Assembly (NCBI RefSeq): GCF_963576675.1
Contig: NC_088913.1
Coordinates: 19,666,001 to 19,730,000, forward strand
DNA: 64,000 nucleotides
Source of the DNA: Euphorbia lathyris
Lineage: Eukaryota; Streptophyta; Magnoliopsida; Malpighiales; Euphorbiaceae
Reading direction: 5' to 3'
Made by a program: the position numbers and the translations under genes. This document shows positions 40,436 through 51,655 of the stretch, piece by piece; within the stretch, counting starts at the first letter, position 1, and every line of letters begins with the position of its first letter. The notes below the pieces were generated by a model, which worked only from the letters and a program-made list of their open reading frames with translations, made no database searches and was not told the origin of the DNA.

Positions 40436-42265
40436 CACCCCCGTAGTCGAAACGGGAGGTGGTCGAACGTTGAGACTAGAGCGGAAGTCGTCGAAAAGAA
40501 TTTGTGGTAGACCTTTGGTGAAAATATCTGCAATTTGATGACGAGAAGGAACATGAAGTACCCTAACCTCTCCTTTAGCAACCTTTTCTCGAACAAAATG
40601 TATATCCATCTCAATATGCTTGGTACGTTGGTGTTGTACAGGATTACCAGTGAGGTAAACTGCACTCACATTGTCACAATATACCAAGGTGGATTTACTA
40701 ATAGGGCAATGAAGTTCAAGAAGAAGATTTCTAATCCAGCAAGTTTCAGATACGACATTAGCAACACCACGATACTCTGCTTCAGCACTAGAACGAGATA
40801 AAGTGGGTTGCCGCTTAGCAGACCAAGACAGAAGATTGTCACCAAGGAAAACACAATATCCTGAAGTAGAACGTCGAGTGTCAGGACATCCCCCCCAATC
40901 TGCATCTGTATAGGAGACCAAGGAATCTAGTGAAGAGGTTGTGAATGTAAGTCCGAACTCCAGGGTTCCTTTAACATATCGAAGAATCCGCTTGATAGCT
41001 GCCATATGAGACGTTTTGGGATCGTGCATGAATAAACAGACTTGCTGAACAGCATAACTGATGTCTGGGCGAGTGAGAGTCAAATACTGTAATGCACCAG
41101 CTAAACTTCGATACTCAGATGGATCATGATAAGCAGAACCAGATGAAGCACTCAGTTTTTGCTTAGTGTCAACAGGTGTTGTACAGGAATTTGCTGAAGA
41201 AAGACCGGCTTTAGAAATGATCTCAGTAGCATACTTCTTTTGAGACAGAAAAAGAGAGCCGGCGCTCCGAGTGACAGATATCCCTAAAAAATAACTCAAT
41301 GGGCCAAGATCTTTCATAGCAAATTCGGAACTCAATTTGTTGATAATTGACTCTCGTAGAGCAGTGGAAGAAGTAGCTAGAACGATGTCATCCACATATA
41401 AGAGTAGATATGCCATCTCTGCTCCCCGACGAAAGACAAACAGTGAATGATCAGATTTACTGTGAGAAAAACCCATGGTAGACAAGAAAGAGGCAAACCG
41501 TTGGTACCACGCCCGTGGTGCCTGTTTGAGACCATAAAGAGACTTTTGAAGAAGGCATACATGATCTGGATAGTTGGGATCCCGAAATCCCAGTGGTTGA
41601 TGCATATAAACAGTCTCATGAAGATCCCCATGAAGAAAAGCATTTTTTACATCCAGCTGATGTAGTGGCCAACCTTTAGAAAGTGCAATACTTAATACAG
41701 CTCGAATTGTTGCTGGCTTAACAACTGGACTGAAAGTATCACCACAGTCTACCCCAACAAGTTGATTCGCCCCATTTCCAACAAGTCTTGCTTTGTATCT
41801 TTCAAAAGATCCATCTGCATTAAATTTGTGCCTGAGAATCCACCAACTACGAAGAACATTAGCATTAGAAGGACGGGGTACGAGGACCCACGTCTTATTT
41901 TCAATAAGAGCCTTATATTCTTCAGTCATGGCTTGTTTCCAATTAGGGTCTTGTAAAGCAAGTGAGGGATTAGAAGGAATAGGAGAAATAGTGGTGGTGT
42001 GTAAGTTGAGCTTTCTTTGGGGTTTGAAAATTCCAAGTTTAGTTCGGGTTGTCATAGGGTGAGTCGGTTGGGTTGGGTTGGCGTGTATAGGATCGGGAGA
42101 AGGCGGGGAAGTGGGCTGTTGTGGGGAGGTGAGCTGTTGTGGGGAATTTGTGTTTGGGCCGTGTTGAATTGGAGAAGGAAAGGGACTGTCGAGAGGAGAA
42201 GGGGGAAGTGCTGGGCTGTTTTGGGAAGATGGGTTGGGACTGTTGGGCCGTGGTGAAACTGGGCT
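40430..42265 (-). CDS. Copia-3 reverse transcriptase and RNase H, intact frame
   Basis: This is in the same frame as the gag/integrase part, separated only by one TAA. After a Pro/Ser/Gln-rich linker, the first Met is at 42055. RT: WKQAMTEEYKAL, FERYKARLVGNGANQ, LDVKNAFLHGDL, YGLKQAPRAWYQ, LLYVDDIVLA. RNase H: YTDADWGGCPDTRRSTSGYC, RSSAEAEYRGVAN, YCDNVSAVYL, TKHIEMDIHFVREKV, IADIFTKGLP. The YVDD and the RNase H acidic residues are all present. It is probably made only if the stop is read through, or from an internal start. Confidence 0.92.
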   Translation of the reverse strand, partial: SPVSPRPNSPNPSSQNSPALPPSPLDSPFPSPIQHGPNTNSPQQLTSPQQPTSPPSPDPIHANPTQPTHPMTTRTKLGIFKPQRKLNLHTTTISPIPSNPSLALQDPNWKQAMTEEYKALIENKTWVLVPRPSNANVLRSWWILRHKFNADGSFERYKARLVGNGANQLVGVDCGDTFSPVVKPATIRAVLSIALSKGWPLHQLDVKNAFLHGDLHETVYMHQPLGFRDPNYPDHVCLLQKSLYGLKQAPRAWYQRFASFLSTMGFSHSKSDHSLFVFRRGAEMAYLLLYVDDIVLATSSTALRESIINKLSSEFAMKDLGPLSYFLGISVTRSAGSLFLSQKKYATEIISKAGLSSANSCTTPVDTKQKLSASSGSAYHDPSEYRSLAGALQYLTLTRPDISYAVQQVCLFMHDPKTSHMAAIKRILRYVKGTLEFGLTFTTSSLDSLVSYTDADWGGCPDTRRSTSGYCVFLGDNLLSWSAKRQPTLSRSSAEAEYRGVANVVSETCWIRNLLLELHCPISKSTLVYCDNVSAVYLTGNPVQHQRTKHIEMDIHFVREKVAKGEVRVLHVPSRHQIADIFTKGLPQILFDDFRSSLNVRPPPVSTTGVY

Positions 42266-44332
42266 TTAGTTAGGAGTGGACGCATTAGTGGGGAAGGGAA
42301 TAATGGGTTGGGTTGTTTGTGTAGGTGAGTTGGAAATAGAAGAAATGGGAGGGGAGGCCGAGACATGTTGAGTGGAAAATGGAAATTTGCTTTCATTGAA
42401 AATAACGTGACGAGATATAATTATTTTCCGCGCGGAGATGTCGTAACACTTATAGCCTCGATGATTGGATGGATATCCAAGAAACACACATGGAGAGGAC
42501 CTAGGTTGAAGTTTATTTCTAGAGGAAGAAGGGACAAGTGGGTAACAAAGACAACCGAAAGTGCGTAAGTGAGTATAAGAAGGAGTACGATTGTAGAGAA
42601 TTTGAGTCGGTGAAAGAAGACTAAGATTTTTGTGAGGGAGAATATTTAAAAGATAGGTCGCATGAGCAAGAGCATGAGGCCAGAAAGAATGAGAGCAAGA
42701 ATCATGTGTTAGAAGAGTGCGAATTATATTATTGATTGTTCGAATCGTTCGTTCAGATTTACCGTTTTGGGAGGAAGTATGTGGACATGAAAAACGGAAT
42801 TGCATACCATTATTGTTAAAAAAATCATGAAAATGACTATTGTTATACTCACCACCATTATCACACTGAAAAGTTTTGATATCTTTTTCAAATTGAGTAC
42901 GTACGTAATTTCGGAATGTGAGGAACACAGAAAAAACTTGAGATTTATTTGCTAAGGGAAAAGTCCACAGAAAATTAGAATAATCATCTAGGAAAAGAAC
43001 ATAATATCTATAGCCACTAGAACTTAGAACAGGAGATGTCCATATATCACTATGAATAATATCAAACGGCATTGATGACATATTTTTAGAAGCATAAAAA
43101 GGCAATTTAATATGTTTCCCAAGCACACAAGAATTGCAAATAGAAAAATCAACATTTTTAGGACAAGAAATAAAATTATTAGTTCGAAGATTGTCTAAAA
43201 TTTGAGGACCAGGATGGCCCAATCTATTGTGCCAAACTGAAGGAGATAAAACAGAAGCATTTAAAGCATAAGAAGACTCTGAAGAGGAGGATGTGACTGG
43301 ATATAAATCACCGGTGCTATTACATCTCATAATAGGGATCCCCGTGCGCAAGTCCTTCACAGAGAAACCAACAGGATCAAATTCAACGGACACATTATTA
43401 TCAATAGCAAATTTCCGCACAGATATAAGGTTTTTGATTAATCTAGGGGCATGTAAAACATTGTTCAATTCTAGGGTTTTGTTGTTTGTTTTTAAGGATG
43501 CATTACCAAGACCGCCTCTGCCACGGCGATAATAACCCCGGCCACCGCGAGCAGCGCCAGAATTTTGAGGGAAAGAAGGCCGAACGTGATTTGAATATGG
43601 AGGAGCTTGATTCGACGGGGACTGTTGGGCGATAGTAACGGCGGCAATTTCAGATCCGACGGTGGCGGCTGTGCGTTTTTTACGGGCAGATTCTTCCAAT
43701 AATAACATGGACCTTGCCTTTGTGAAATTGGGCAGAATGTCATTGTGGCGAATTTGTGTTCCGATTGTCTCGTAGGCGTCAGTGAGCCCCGAAATTAATT
43801 GAAGAACGAGACGATCGTTGGATACGACAGCCCCGACGTTGCTTAATTGGTCCGAGAGGGACTTCAAATGTTGGCAGTAGGCAGAGATATCATCAAAATT
43901 TTCAAGTCTAGCATTGGACAGTTCTTGTTGTAAATAAAGGGCTCTTGAATTTTTATTATCGGAGAATTGTTGTTCTAGGAGTTTCCAAGCGCCGGCGGCT
44001 GTTAAATTTGGTCCGATGATACTGTTGAGAAGGTCTGAAGATATGGTTCCATAAATCCATTGCAACACGATGGCATCAACACGAGACCATAAACCTGGAT
44101 TCTTTGCTTTCATAACCGAAGAAGAGGTTTCCGATTTATCGTCGGTTTCAGGAAGGATATGATCAAGAACTTGAAAAGCACGGGCATGTGTTTTAAAAAG
44201 TTCAGCCCAAGTGGTATAGAGGCCTTTGCCGGATTCGAGAGGATCACGAATAAAGGAGGTAATGTTGATAATGGAGAGGGCCGGATGAGTTGGTGCGGCG
44301 GCGGCACCATTGTTTTGTTCATTGTTTGGCAT
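42266..44332 (-). pseudogene. Copia-3 gag and integrase, protease region deleted
   Basis: The Met chosen is MPNNEQNNGAAAAP at 44332; the frame upstream is leader and LTR. Capsid: YTTWAELFKTHARAF, VLQWIYGTISSDLL, AGAWKLLEQQFSDN, LRHN-like end. After GYYRRGRGGLG the text jumps straight to KTLELNNVLHAPRLIKNLIS, which in relatives lies after the protease. The CX2CX4HX4C knuckle and the DSGA motif are absent, with no frame change (joint near 43500). Integrase: WHNRLGHPG, HSDIWTSP, QCDNGGEY, SSQNGKSERTIRT. It ends at a TAA (42266-42268), after which the frame stays open into RT. Confidence 0.92.
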
Positions 44333-44448
44333 GGTGGCAGTAGAGTTTTTAGGGATGAAGAACGGCAGAATGAGGAAGAGAGAAAGAAGAGATTTGGGTG
44401 GGATTAGGGAGAGAAATTTTAGGAGAGAGTTTTTAGGAAAGAAATTAG

Positions 44449-44461
44449 GCTCATGATACCA
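44449..44461 (-). promoter_or_regulatory. Copia-3 primer-binding site
   Basis: The minus strand reads TGGTATCATGAGC, directly abutting the LTR. It resembles the initiator tRNA-Met site but has TGAGC where GAGC is usual. Confidence 0.8.
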
Positions 44462-44590
44462 TGATAATGTAGAATCCTTGCCTTTCCATTCATTGATAAT
44501 GTGATATATATACACAAGATATATGTGTGAACATGATAATTACAAATCAATTATATTCCTAAATTACAGCAGAAATATCCATATCTAATA
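44462..44590 (-). repeat. Copia-3 5' LTR
   Basis: 129 bp; one A/C difference from the 3' LTR. Confidence 0.93.
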
Positions 44591-45039
44591 ATTCTGTGTC
44601 TATTCCAATAAACCTTTTCCATCTTGATGTGAATTTTTCGTTCATTACTTTGAAATAAACATAAAAACTTAAGGGGTACGAAGTGTTTCATTTTGTGAGT
44701 TAAGATGGCTGATAGGATGTACAAAATGAATTGAGTGAGCTAATCAATGTCATATAGGTACATAAATAGACACGAAGTATTTCATTTGTTGAGTTGGGAG
44801 GGCTAATAGGCTGGCAACTAAGTAGAGGGGACTAATGATAAAATGAGACAAATTCAGAGGACATCAGATGTATTAAGCTAAGATGTTTCATTAGTTCTCT
44901 TAATTTACTTAACGTGATCTATTCTATCGACCCACTTAAAGTGATATATTGGTCTTTTAAACTTGTTTAAAGTGATATATTACTCTCATGAATTTGGTCA
45001 AATTGATTTATCGTCCACTCAAGTTGGAACTTGGTTGAA

Positions 45040-45210
45040 CTTGAGAGTTTGGAATCTCAGTGACTTTTCATTAATTGAATGTACGTTTAAATAGAAAGTA
45101 TAGAGGAGGAAATTATAATAGAAAATAATTTGAAATACGTATATTCTAACTAACCACAATATTTACAAAATATGATAGTTATGACTTAGTCAATAATCGT
45201 ATATCTATCA
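45040..45210 (-). repeat. LTR relic of a decayed Copia element
   Basis: On the minus strand a purine tract (CTTGAGGGGGA) is followed by TGATAGATATACG, a plausible start of a 3' LTR. The other end is not defined. Confidence 0.5.
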
Positions 45211-45216
45211 TCCCCC

Positions 45217-46109
45217 TCAAGTTGATGGAGGATGAACCTTCAACTTATCGCGAATTGGAAGACACCGAGCCTTGGAAAGTGTTTTGGTGAAAATGTCAAA
45301 TGTTTGGTCTAGTGTGGAGATGTATGCAACCTTAAGTTCTTTTCTGGCGACCTTGTCTGTAACAAGGTAGAAATCAATTTTCAAATGTTTGGATCTCTCA
45401 TAAAAGATTGGATTGGCAGTGAGATATGTGGCATTTAAGTTGTCACGACAAAGAACAGGTGGGTTGGATGGGCAATACCTGATTTCAAGAAGAAGCATTT
45501 TTATCCAATGGATTTTAGAAGCAAGGGAGGCAAGAGCCTTATATTCCACCTCAGTGGATGATCTAGACACATTTCTTTACTTTTGATATTTCCAAGAGAC
45601 AAGGTTTGGTCCCAAGTAGACAGCAAAACCAAAAGTAACACAATATGCGCTTGACGACTTTCCAATGCTCAAGAGAGGGACCGTGCATAAATTGACTAAC
45701 TCGATTTACTGCAAAGCTAATGTTTGGACGAGTTATCGTAGCATATTGAAGACCCCTCCCCCAACTATGCTTCGATATTTGGTTAGATCACAGAAATGTT
45801 CACTGTCATGGAATGTCAACTTGGTAGAAGTACAAAAGGTCTGGATATATTGTTTTCTCTAATAATCTGTGCTCGATTAATGAGGTCCTTTATGTACTTT
45901 TGTTTATTTAGGTGCAACATGGTCGAGGTCCAAGTCTCCTCTAATCCAAGAAAATATGTGAGGCATCCTATGCCACGTATAGCAAAACATGGTTGAAGGA
46001 ATTCATGGTTAGAAGAGTGTTGATAGACATCGACAACTCCATCAATCCGCTCACAAGAGATATGATAGAGAAACTCTAAATCGATCCTATTTGGATCGGG
46101 GTGGTACAT
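45217..46109 (-). pseudogene. Decayed Copia RT/RNase H fragment
   Basis: 45570-45217 is an open RNase H end: MSRSSTEVEYKALASLASKI, CRDNLNATYLTANPIFYERS, KHLKIDFYLVTDKV, FDIFTKTLS. 46109-45816 contains CLTYFLGLE and LNKQKYIKDLI, the RT part after YVDD. The region between is in several frames with stops. The family differs from Copia-1, -2 and -3. Confidence 0.75.
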
Positions 46110-47089
46110 TTACCCGTGATCAGATTGAGCAGGTGCAACATCCCTGTAAGTTGTTGTGTTACCCTCAATTGCACTATCGGCGACAAAAATCTCATCTAGA
46201 TGGCAAATTGCGAATTTCTTATTGAAAATATATACTTATTATGGGCATATCTTTCCTAACTCATTCTGAGGAACTTATATCAATAAAAAAAAATGGGCTA
46301 TAAACATTCTTATAGACGGAGGCTCAATAATAGCTAGAGGAGGCTCTTAACAAGTAGAGGTGGTTCTAGTGGCCCTTCCAGAAGAAAACATAATGGAAGA
46401 GGATGAAGAACTTCGCAACACAGAACTCGGAAGAGAGATAGAAACCTTCGAGGTGGACGAGAACTAGATCCTTTGGATTACCAAAAACTTGGGCCCTAAA
46501 TGAAACATGTCGTGAAAAGGCTTCTAGAATAGGAGCATGAAGTATTTTCTTGGCAGATGGATGATATGAAAGGCGTCAATCCCAAAAGAAGAAAACATAT
46601 GAGTTAGATAGAAAACATGCAATTGACAAATAAATGGATCAATCGCAAAGATGATGGCTTTATCAACTAATGTCTCACAAGCACAAAAAAAAAAAAAAAC
46701 ATGCTTTGATAATTGCATTTATGAACAGACTATGAGATGGACAAATCAATCGTCAAGAGTCCGCATAACCTCCTTACCAGTCCTCATTTCTCAAAAAAAT
46801 CCAAAAATTATCAAAGCAATCCCCTCCTTCTACTTATCAGGAATCAACAAGTACAACGTTTCCCAAATGGGATGCTTTTTAATCCTAAAGAACGATAAAT
46901 TAGATCTAAGAGGGCATTTGACATTACGCCAATACAAACTCATCATATGATATTTACGAAACCTGAACCATCACTTGGAAAAGAGAACATATGGCGTCAC
47001 CATAACAAAACTAGTCAATATGAATCTGTATTAGAGACCTTGGCTCGGGAAATCTCAAAAGATAGTCAATGATCTAGCTGTTATAGCAA
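46110..47089. other. Unassigned, probably old retroelement sequence
   Basis: Base composition is more coding-like than in the surrounding spacer, and short open frames occur on both strands, but no motif could be recognised. It may be the upstream part of the decayed Copia element next to it. Confidence 0.3.
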
Positions 47090-47460
47090 TCATGTCGATC
47101 CCGTGAATTATGGGCCTAGTGGGCTTAAGGTATATGAAGCCCCGACAATCGGATGCACGTTCGCCTATCAACATGTTACACGTACCACATCTCGTTCCTA
47201 AATCCATAACCATATTCTACAACTCAATCATAGCATAAATAGAATAAGAACGGTACACTACCCCATTCATTTATTAAGTTTACATCTTAACTTTGATTTA
47301 CTGTTGTGTTCATCATCAAGTCTTACCTCAAACTGACTTAGACATCGAAGCGGGTTACCCGGACAACGGCCACCCTTTAACCTTGTTTCTATCCAATTGC
47401 AAGTTTCTACGTGAACTTACAGGATTCAACCACATCACATACCATCCTAAAATTTGTAAT
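47090..47460 (+). repeat. Possible Gypsy-type LTR relic
   Basis: GACTTAGACATCGAAGCGGG followed by a GC-richer stretch resembles the R/U5 text of plant Tat/Ogre-type LTRs as I remember them. A TATA-like GCATAAATAG lies about 100 bases upstream. The edges are unknown. Confidence 0.3.
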
Positions 47461-47875
47461 TTACTAATATTTAGTTTCTAACTGTAGATTAATTTTATAA
47501 CAAAAATACCGAATTGAACAATCAAATTGATGTTCAAAATTCAAAATTCATTGAACTTAGAAGCTAATTTGAAAAGGCCAAATTAATCCTTTATTAAAGA
47601 AAAACTTTACATTCCTAGTACTATACTAGAATGTGCTATATATATTATATGAAAAACCTCAAAAAAAAAAAAAAAATCAAAGATATAAGATCTGAATATC
47701 TCAGTCAGATATACTCCATATATTAATAGCACAACAGCAGCCGACCACGATTCATTAATTATATTAATATAAATATATAATAGGATAAATACACCGCAAT
47801 GCTTGGGAATCTCCAAGTCTTAAGTTAGGATTTCTCAAAAATAAATAAATAAAAAAAAAATTATAGAAATTTAGA

Positions 47876-48115
47876 GCTTGTTTGATTCAGCGGTTAATAT
47901 ATAATTGTTGCTGTTGTAGTAGTCGTTTACTGTTGCTGTTACTCATTTTATATGTACAAACAATTTTTCACAAAAACTCATATTCGGAGTTTTTTATGAA
48001 AAAGTCATTTCATTAAAAAAATGTTAAACTCTGTTGTTATATAAACCTAACCAAATGTTATATTTCATATTGTTTGGAGTGAAACACTATACCCTCTTCC
48101 GAAAAAGATTACATA
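47876..48115 (-). mobile_element. Partial copy of the Harbinger-like MITE
   Basis: Reverse-complemented, it matches 38560-38760: GTGTTTCACTCCAAAC, TTTGGTTAGGTTTATATAAC, AAAAACTCC. One terminus is degraded. Confidence 0.6.
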
Positions 48116-48465
48116 TATATATAAAAAGTATGAGGACAAATAAAATAAAATAAAGATTGAAATGCAAAGAAAATGGAGGCAAAACATCCCCTCGTAAATC
48201 TCAATTTGCTTACATTATCTCCTTTTCTTCCTGCGGGCATCATGCTACATTATCAAATTCCTAATTTAATAACTAAAACAAGTACACTTAATAATTAATT
48301 GAACTATAGAATCAAAATTAATATTAATGTAATATGCATTCCAACAAGATTCCATATATCTGATTCTAATGTTCAGATTTGATAAATAGTGATTTGCATA
48401 TCAAAAGGGAAAAAAGGTTTATTTTATTGGATTGTATAATATTCATTATTTTATGAATAATAAGC

Positions 48466-48521
48466 CTTAGGCTTGGAAAAATTGTATGTATTTAGTCCTC
48501 ATCTTTTTAATATATTTTTAT
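48466..48521 (+). repeat. 56-bp target-site duplication, left copy (LINE-B)
   Basis: Identical base for base, by eye, to 62204-62259. It begins CTTAGGCTTGGAAAAATTG. Confidence 0.93.
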
Positions 48522-48549
48522 CAAGAGGTTAGCTCTAATCTTTATTCCT

Positions 48550-49475
48550 TTGATTTCTTCTAATCTTTATTCCTTTGATAACTATGTGTTGATTATGAAC
48601 AAATGGAGCTTAGGGGTTAATGTGGATGATGTGCCTTTGTCAAACTATTCAATATGGGTTCAAATTTATGGCTTGCCAATGGGGACTATGTCTAAGATAG
48701 TGGGAAAACAATTAGGGAATTTCTTGGGAGAATTTGAGGAGTATGATGAAAATAATAACATTGGCATACATAGGCAATTTATGCGTATTAGAGTCAGCCT
48801 GAACAGTAGAATGCCGCTGAAAAGATTTAAGAAACTAAAAAGTGCTGGAAATATCTGGTCGTTGGCTACTTTCAAATATGAACGCTTGGGAATTTTCTGC
48901 TATATTTGTGGCTTGTTGGGACACACGGAACGATTTTGTGAAAAATTGTTTGACCTGTAGGGGGTGGAAATTCAGAGAGAGTGGGGGGATTGGCTTAAGG
49001 CCCCAATGAGAAGCGGGGGTGATCAGAGTGGGGCGAAGTGGTTGAGGGAGAGTAATGGAAGCGGTATGTCAGGAGGGGGTCAGAGAGGGCGTGGGAATTT
49101 CAGGGGTGGCTGGGCGGGAGCCCCGAGGGATGCTACTATTTTGGGAAGAGGGAGAGGGGAGAGAGTGCCACCTAAACAACTAGGGGGAGGGGAGAGGGAA
49201 GTGATGATATGCCCCTATTCAGGGCCTTTTTTAAGGCATCAGTAGAAACTGGGGGAGAAGTGAACGGGGGAGAGGAAGGGGGAGATAATGGGGTCTTAGA
49301 GGACACTGAGATGGAGTTAACTGAAGTAAGAAAGAGGAGAAGGGAGGGGCAGGGGAGAGAGAGGGGTAGGGAGAATGTGCAAGGAGAAGAAGTCTCTGTT
49401 CTTGGAAAGGATAAGGGGATTTCTACAGACAAAGATTCGGTGAGGCCTAGTGCACAGGGCCGCCCAGGGGAATGA
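48550..49475 (+). pseudogene. LINE-B ORF1, 5'-truncated
   Basis: Begins within the DUF4283 region (LIMNKWSLGVNVDDVPLS, WVQIYGLP), followed by the zinc knuckle CYICGLLGHTERFC (CX2CX4HX4C). A TAG at 48958-48960 interrupts. The same frame then continues with a Gly/Arg-rich tail to 49245, and a shift to the next frame (near 49209-49245) carries an acidic/basic tail to TGA at 49473-49475. The ORF1 stop and the ORF2 start overlap as ATGA. ORF1 proteins bind the element's RNA. A 21-bp repeat (TCTAATCTTTATTCCTTTGA) is duplicated at the 5' edge (48534, 48559). Confidence 0.82.
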
Positions 49476-50646
49476 GTTGTTTAAGCTGGAACTGTCGTGG
49501 TCTGAGAAATCATCGGGCAGTTCGTTCCTTAAAGGAGTTAGTTTCGTCCCAAAAACCGGTTATTTTATTTTTAATGGAGACTCTAGTAGAAGATCAGCGT
49601 TTGGGCTCTATAAAACAGCAGTTGAAGTTTGAAGGGGCTTTCTCTATAAATAGAAGAGGGCGTAGTGGTGGATTAGCAATGTTATGGAAAGCAGAGATAC
49701 AGGTGTCGATTAAAAGCTTCTCTGAGCATCATATCGACGCGATAATTTCTAACAATGTACATAGAGATTGGGGGCTTGTAGGTTTCTACGGGTTCGCTGA
49801 ACGCAGTAGGCATGGAGAATCTTGGGAGCTATTGAGGAGACTAGCTAGAGACTCCCAACTACCGTGGGTGGTGATAGGGGACTTTAATTGCATTATGAAC
49901 TCTGTTGAAAAGGCGGGGGGTGCTATTTCCCTACCTATTTAATGCAGGAGTTCGCTAAAGCTATTGAGGAGTGTGGATTGTGTGAACTGGAACTAAAAGG
50001 TAACCCTTTTACTTGGGAAAGAGGCAGGGGTTCTGAGTTGTGGGTTAGAGAAAAGCTTGACAGGGGCTTTGCTTCGACAGAGTGGTTGAACCGGTTTGCT
50101 AATTACCATCTTCAATCTTGCATGTCTAGGTATTCAGACCATCTACCAATCTTACTTGGTTTAGAAAGGGAGACGGGAAGAAGCAAGGCTAAAAGATTCT
50201 TTTTTGAGGAGAATTGGTTAAAGGAGCATGAGTTTAAGAAGCTTGTGATCAGTAATTGGATGGGACAGGGTAGCAGGCCTGTTCCTGAAAAGCTGAAGAA
50301 TTGTGTGAAGAAGATGGCTGAGTGGAGGAAGGGTTTTAATGTGCACTTTAAGAATCAGATAAGGAAATGGAGAAACCAAATAGAGAAATTACATGGTAAG
50401 AGTGATAAGGAGTCGATTACTCTATATTTCTTAGTCAAGAGAAAACTTAATGACACCCTGGAAGCAGAAGAAATCTATTGGAAGCATAGGGCTAAGGTCT
50501 TCTGGTTGACTGAGGGAGATAGAAATACACAGTTCTTCCATGCTAGCGTCAGAGCAAGGAGACAACATAATTCTATTGCATCGCTCATCAATGAGTTAGG
50601 GGAAGAGGTGGATAATCAGGGAGAGATGTTGGAGTTAGCACAATAA
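49472..50646 (+). pseudogene. LINE-B ORF2 endonuclease and N-terminal RT
   Basis: Start ATG at 49472: MSCLSWNCRGLRNHRAVRSL (the WNCRG motif). Then FLMETL (catalytic Glu), LAMLWK, VVIGDFNCIMN and, after a frameshift near 49915-49935 beside a G-run, the region ending SDHLPILL, the terminal S-D-H of the endonuclease. This enzyme nicks the target for target-primed reverse transcription. Next comes the connecting region: FFFEENWL, WLTEGDRNTQFFHASVRARR. A TAA ends the frame at 50644-50646 before YFQSVFSTSN, which continues in register. Confidence 0.9.
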
Positions 50647-51655
50647 TACTTCCAATCTGTTTTCTCTACATCAAACACGAATGGGGCCGAAACGGTTCAG
50701 GTTATTGACACAATGATTGATTCAGCTACAAATGATGCTCTCACGGCACCTTTTGAGATGGAGGAGTTTAAACAGGCCCTATTTTCTATGAGTCCGAACA
50801 AATCTCCTGGCCCTGATGGGCTAAACCCAGGATTTTTTCAAACCTTTGGGATACAATGGGTGTGGAATTGGGAGCGGCTTGTGCAAAATGGCTTAAAGAC
50901 GGGAATTTCCTAATGGGGTCAATGATACGACAATTTTCCTTATTCCTAAAATTGACAACCCTAGAATGTTGAAGGATTTTCGTCCTATCTCCCTGTGCAA
51001 TGTAATCTATAAGATAATTGCCAAGTCACTAGCAAATCGATTGAAGGGGGTCCTCCCTCAGATAATTGGAGAAACACAATCTGCTTTTGTCCCTGGAAGA
51101 TCTATATTTGACAATGTACAGGTGGCCTTTGAAAATATCCACTTCATGAAAAGGCTGAACAGAGGAAAAGAAGGACAACCTGCCCTTAAGATTGACATCA
51201 GCAAGGCCTATGACAGGGTGGATTGGGATTTCTTGAAACTGGTAATGATTCGCATGGGATTTCATGAGACATGGATTAATTGGATGATGTTATGCATTAC
51301 AACAGTGAAGTATAGGGTGGCTGTGAATGGAGAATGCACCGAGCAAATTGTCCCAGGCAGGGGGCTTAGACAGGGAGACCCGTTATCCCCTTACCTGTTT
51401 ATTCTATGTGCAGAAGTCTTATCCAAGTTAATAAGAAAAGCAGAAGGTGAGGGACTAATATCAGGTTGCCGAATTTGCCGCAGGGCTCCGGCCATTACAC
51501 ATCTTTTCTTTGCTGATGATAGTTTTTTGTTCTTTGGAGCAACGACAGATGAAGCTAGAAAGGTGATGAGCATTTTGACCGAGTATGAGGTCGCTTCGGG
51601 ACAGGCTGTGAATTTGAATAAATCTGGCATATTTTTTAAGTGCAAATGTGACTGA
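50647..51655 (+). pseudogene. LINE-B reverse transcriptase core
   Basis: SPNKSPGPDGLNPGFFQ, then a frame loss near 50830-50880. RT resumes by 50966: FRPISLCNVIYKIIAKSLAN, ETQSAFVPGRSIFDNV, LKIDISKAYDRVDW (first catalytic Asp), GLRQGDPLSPYLFILC, HLFFADDSFLF (FADD). A one-base slip at the T-run near 51634 ends the frame at 51655. The next frame carries on with EDVKVEIQGLLGV. The tandem array begins inside this domain, at 51355, just before RQGDPLSPYLF. Confidence 0.92.

Larger units (their letters stand above)
40307..44590 (-). mobile_element. Copia-3, very young short-LTR element with TA...CA ends
   Basis: The two 129-bp LTRs (40307-40435 and 44462-44590) differ at one base by eye. The exact target duplication is ATTCT (40302-40306 and 44591-44595). 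On the coding strand the LTR starts TATTAG and ends TTATCA, so the termini are TA...CA. The polyprotein is open except for one stop, but an in-frame deletion has removed the zinc knuckle and the protease active site. Confidence 0.94.
40180..44885. mobile_element. MITE-like repeat, family M1 copy 2, split by Copia-3
   Basis: 40180-40306 and 44591-44885 together correspond to 905-1334 in the same orientation. Matching phrases include TTCAGTACAC/TTGAGTACAC before Copia-3 and AACTTAAGGGGTACGAAGTG after it. Copia-3 with its ATTCT duplication separates the two parts. Confidence 0.6.
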
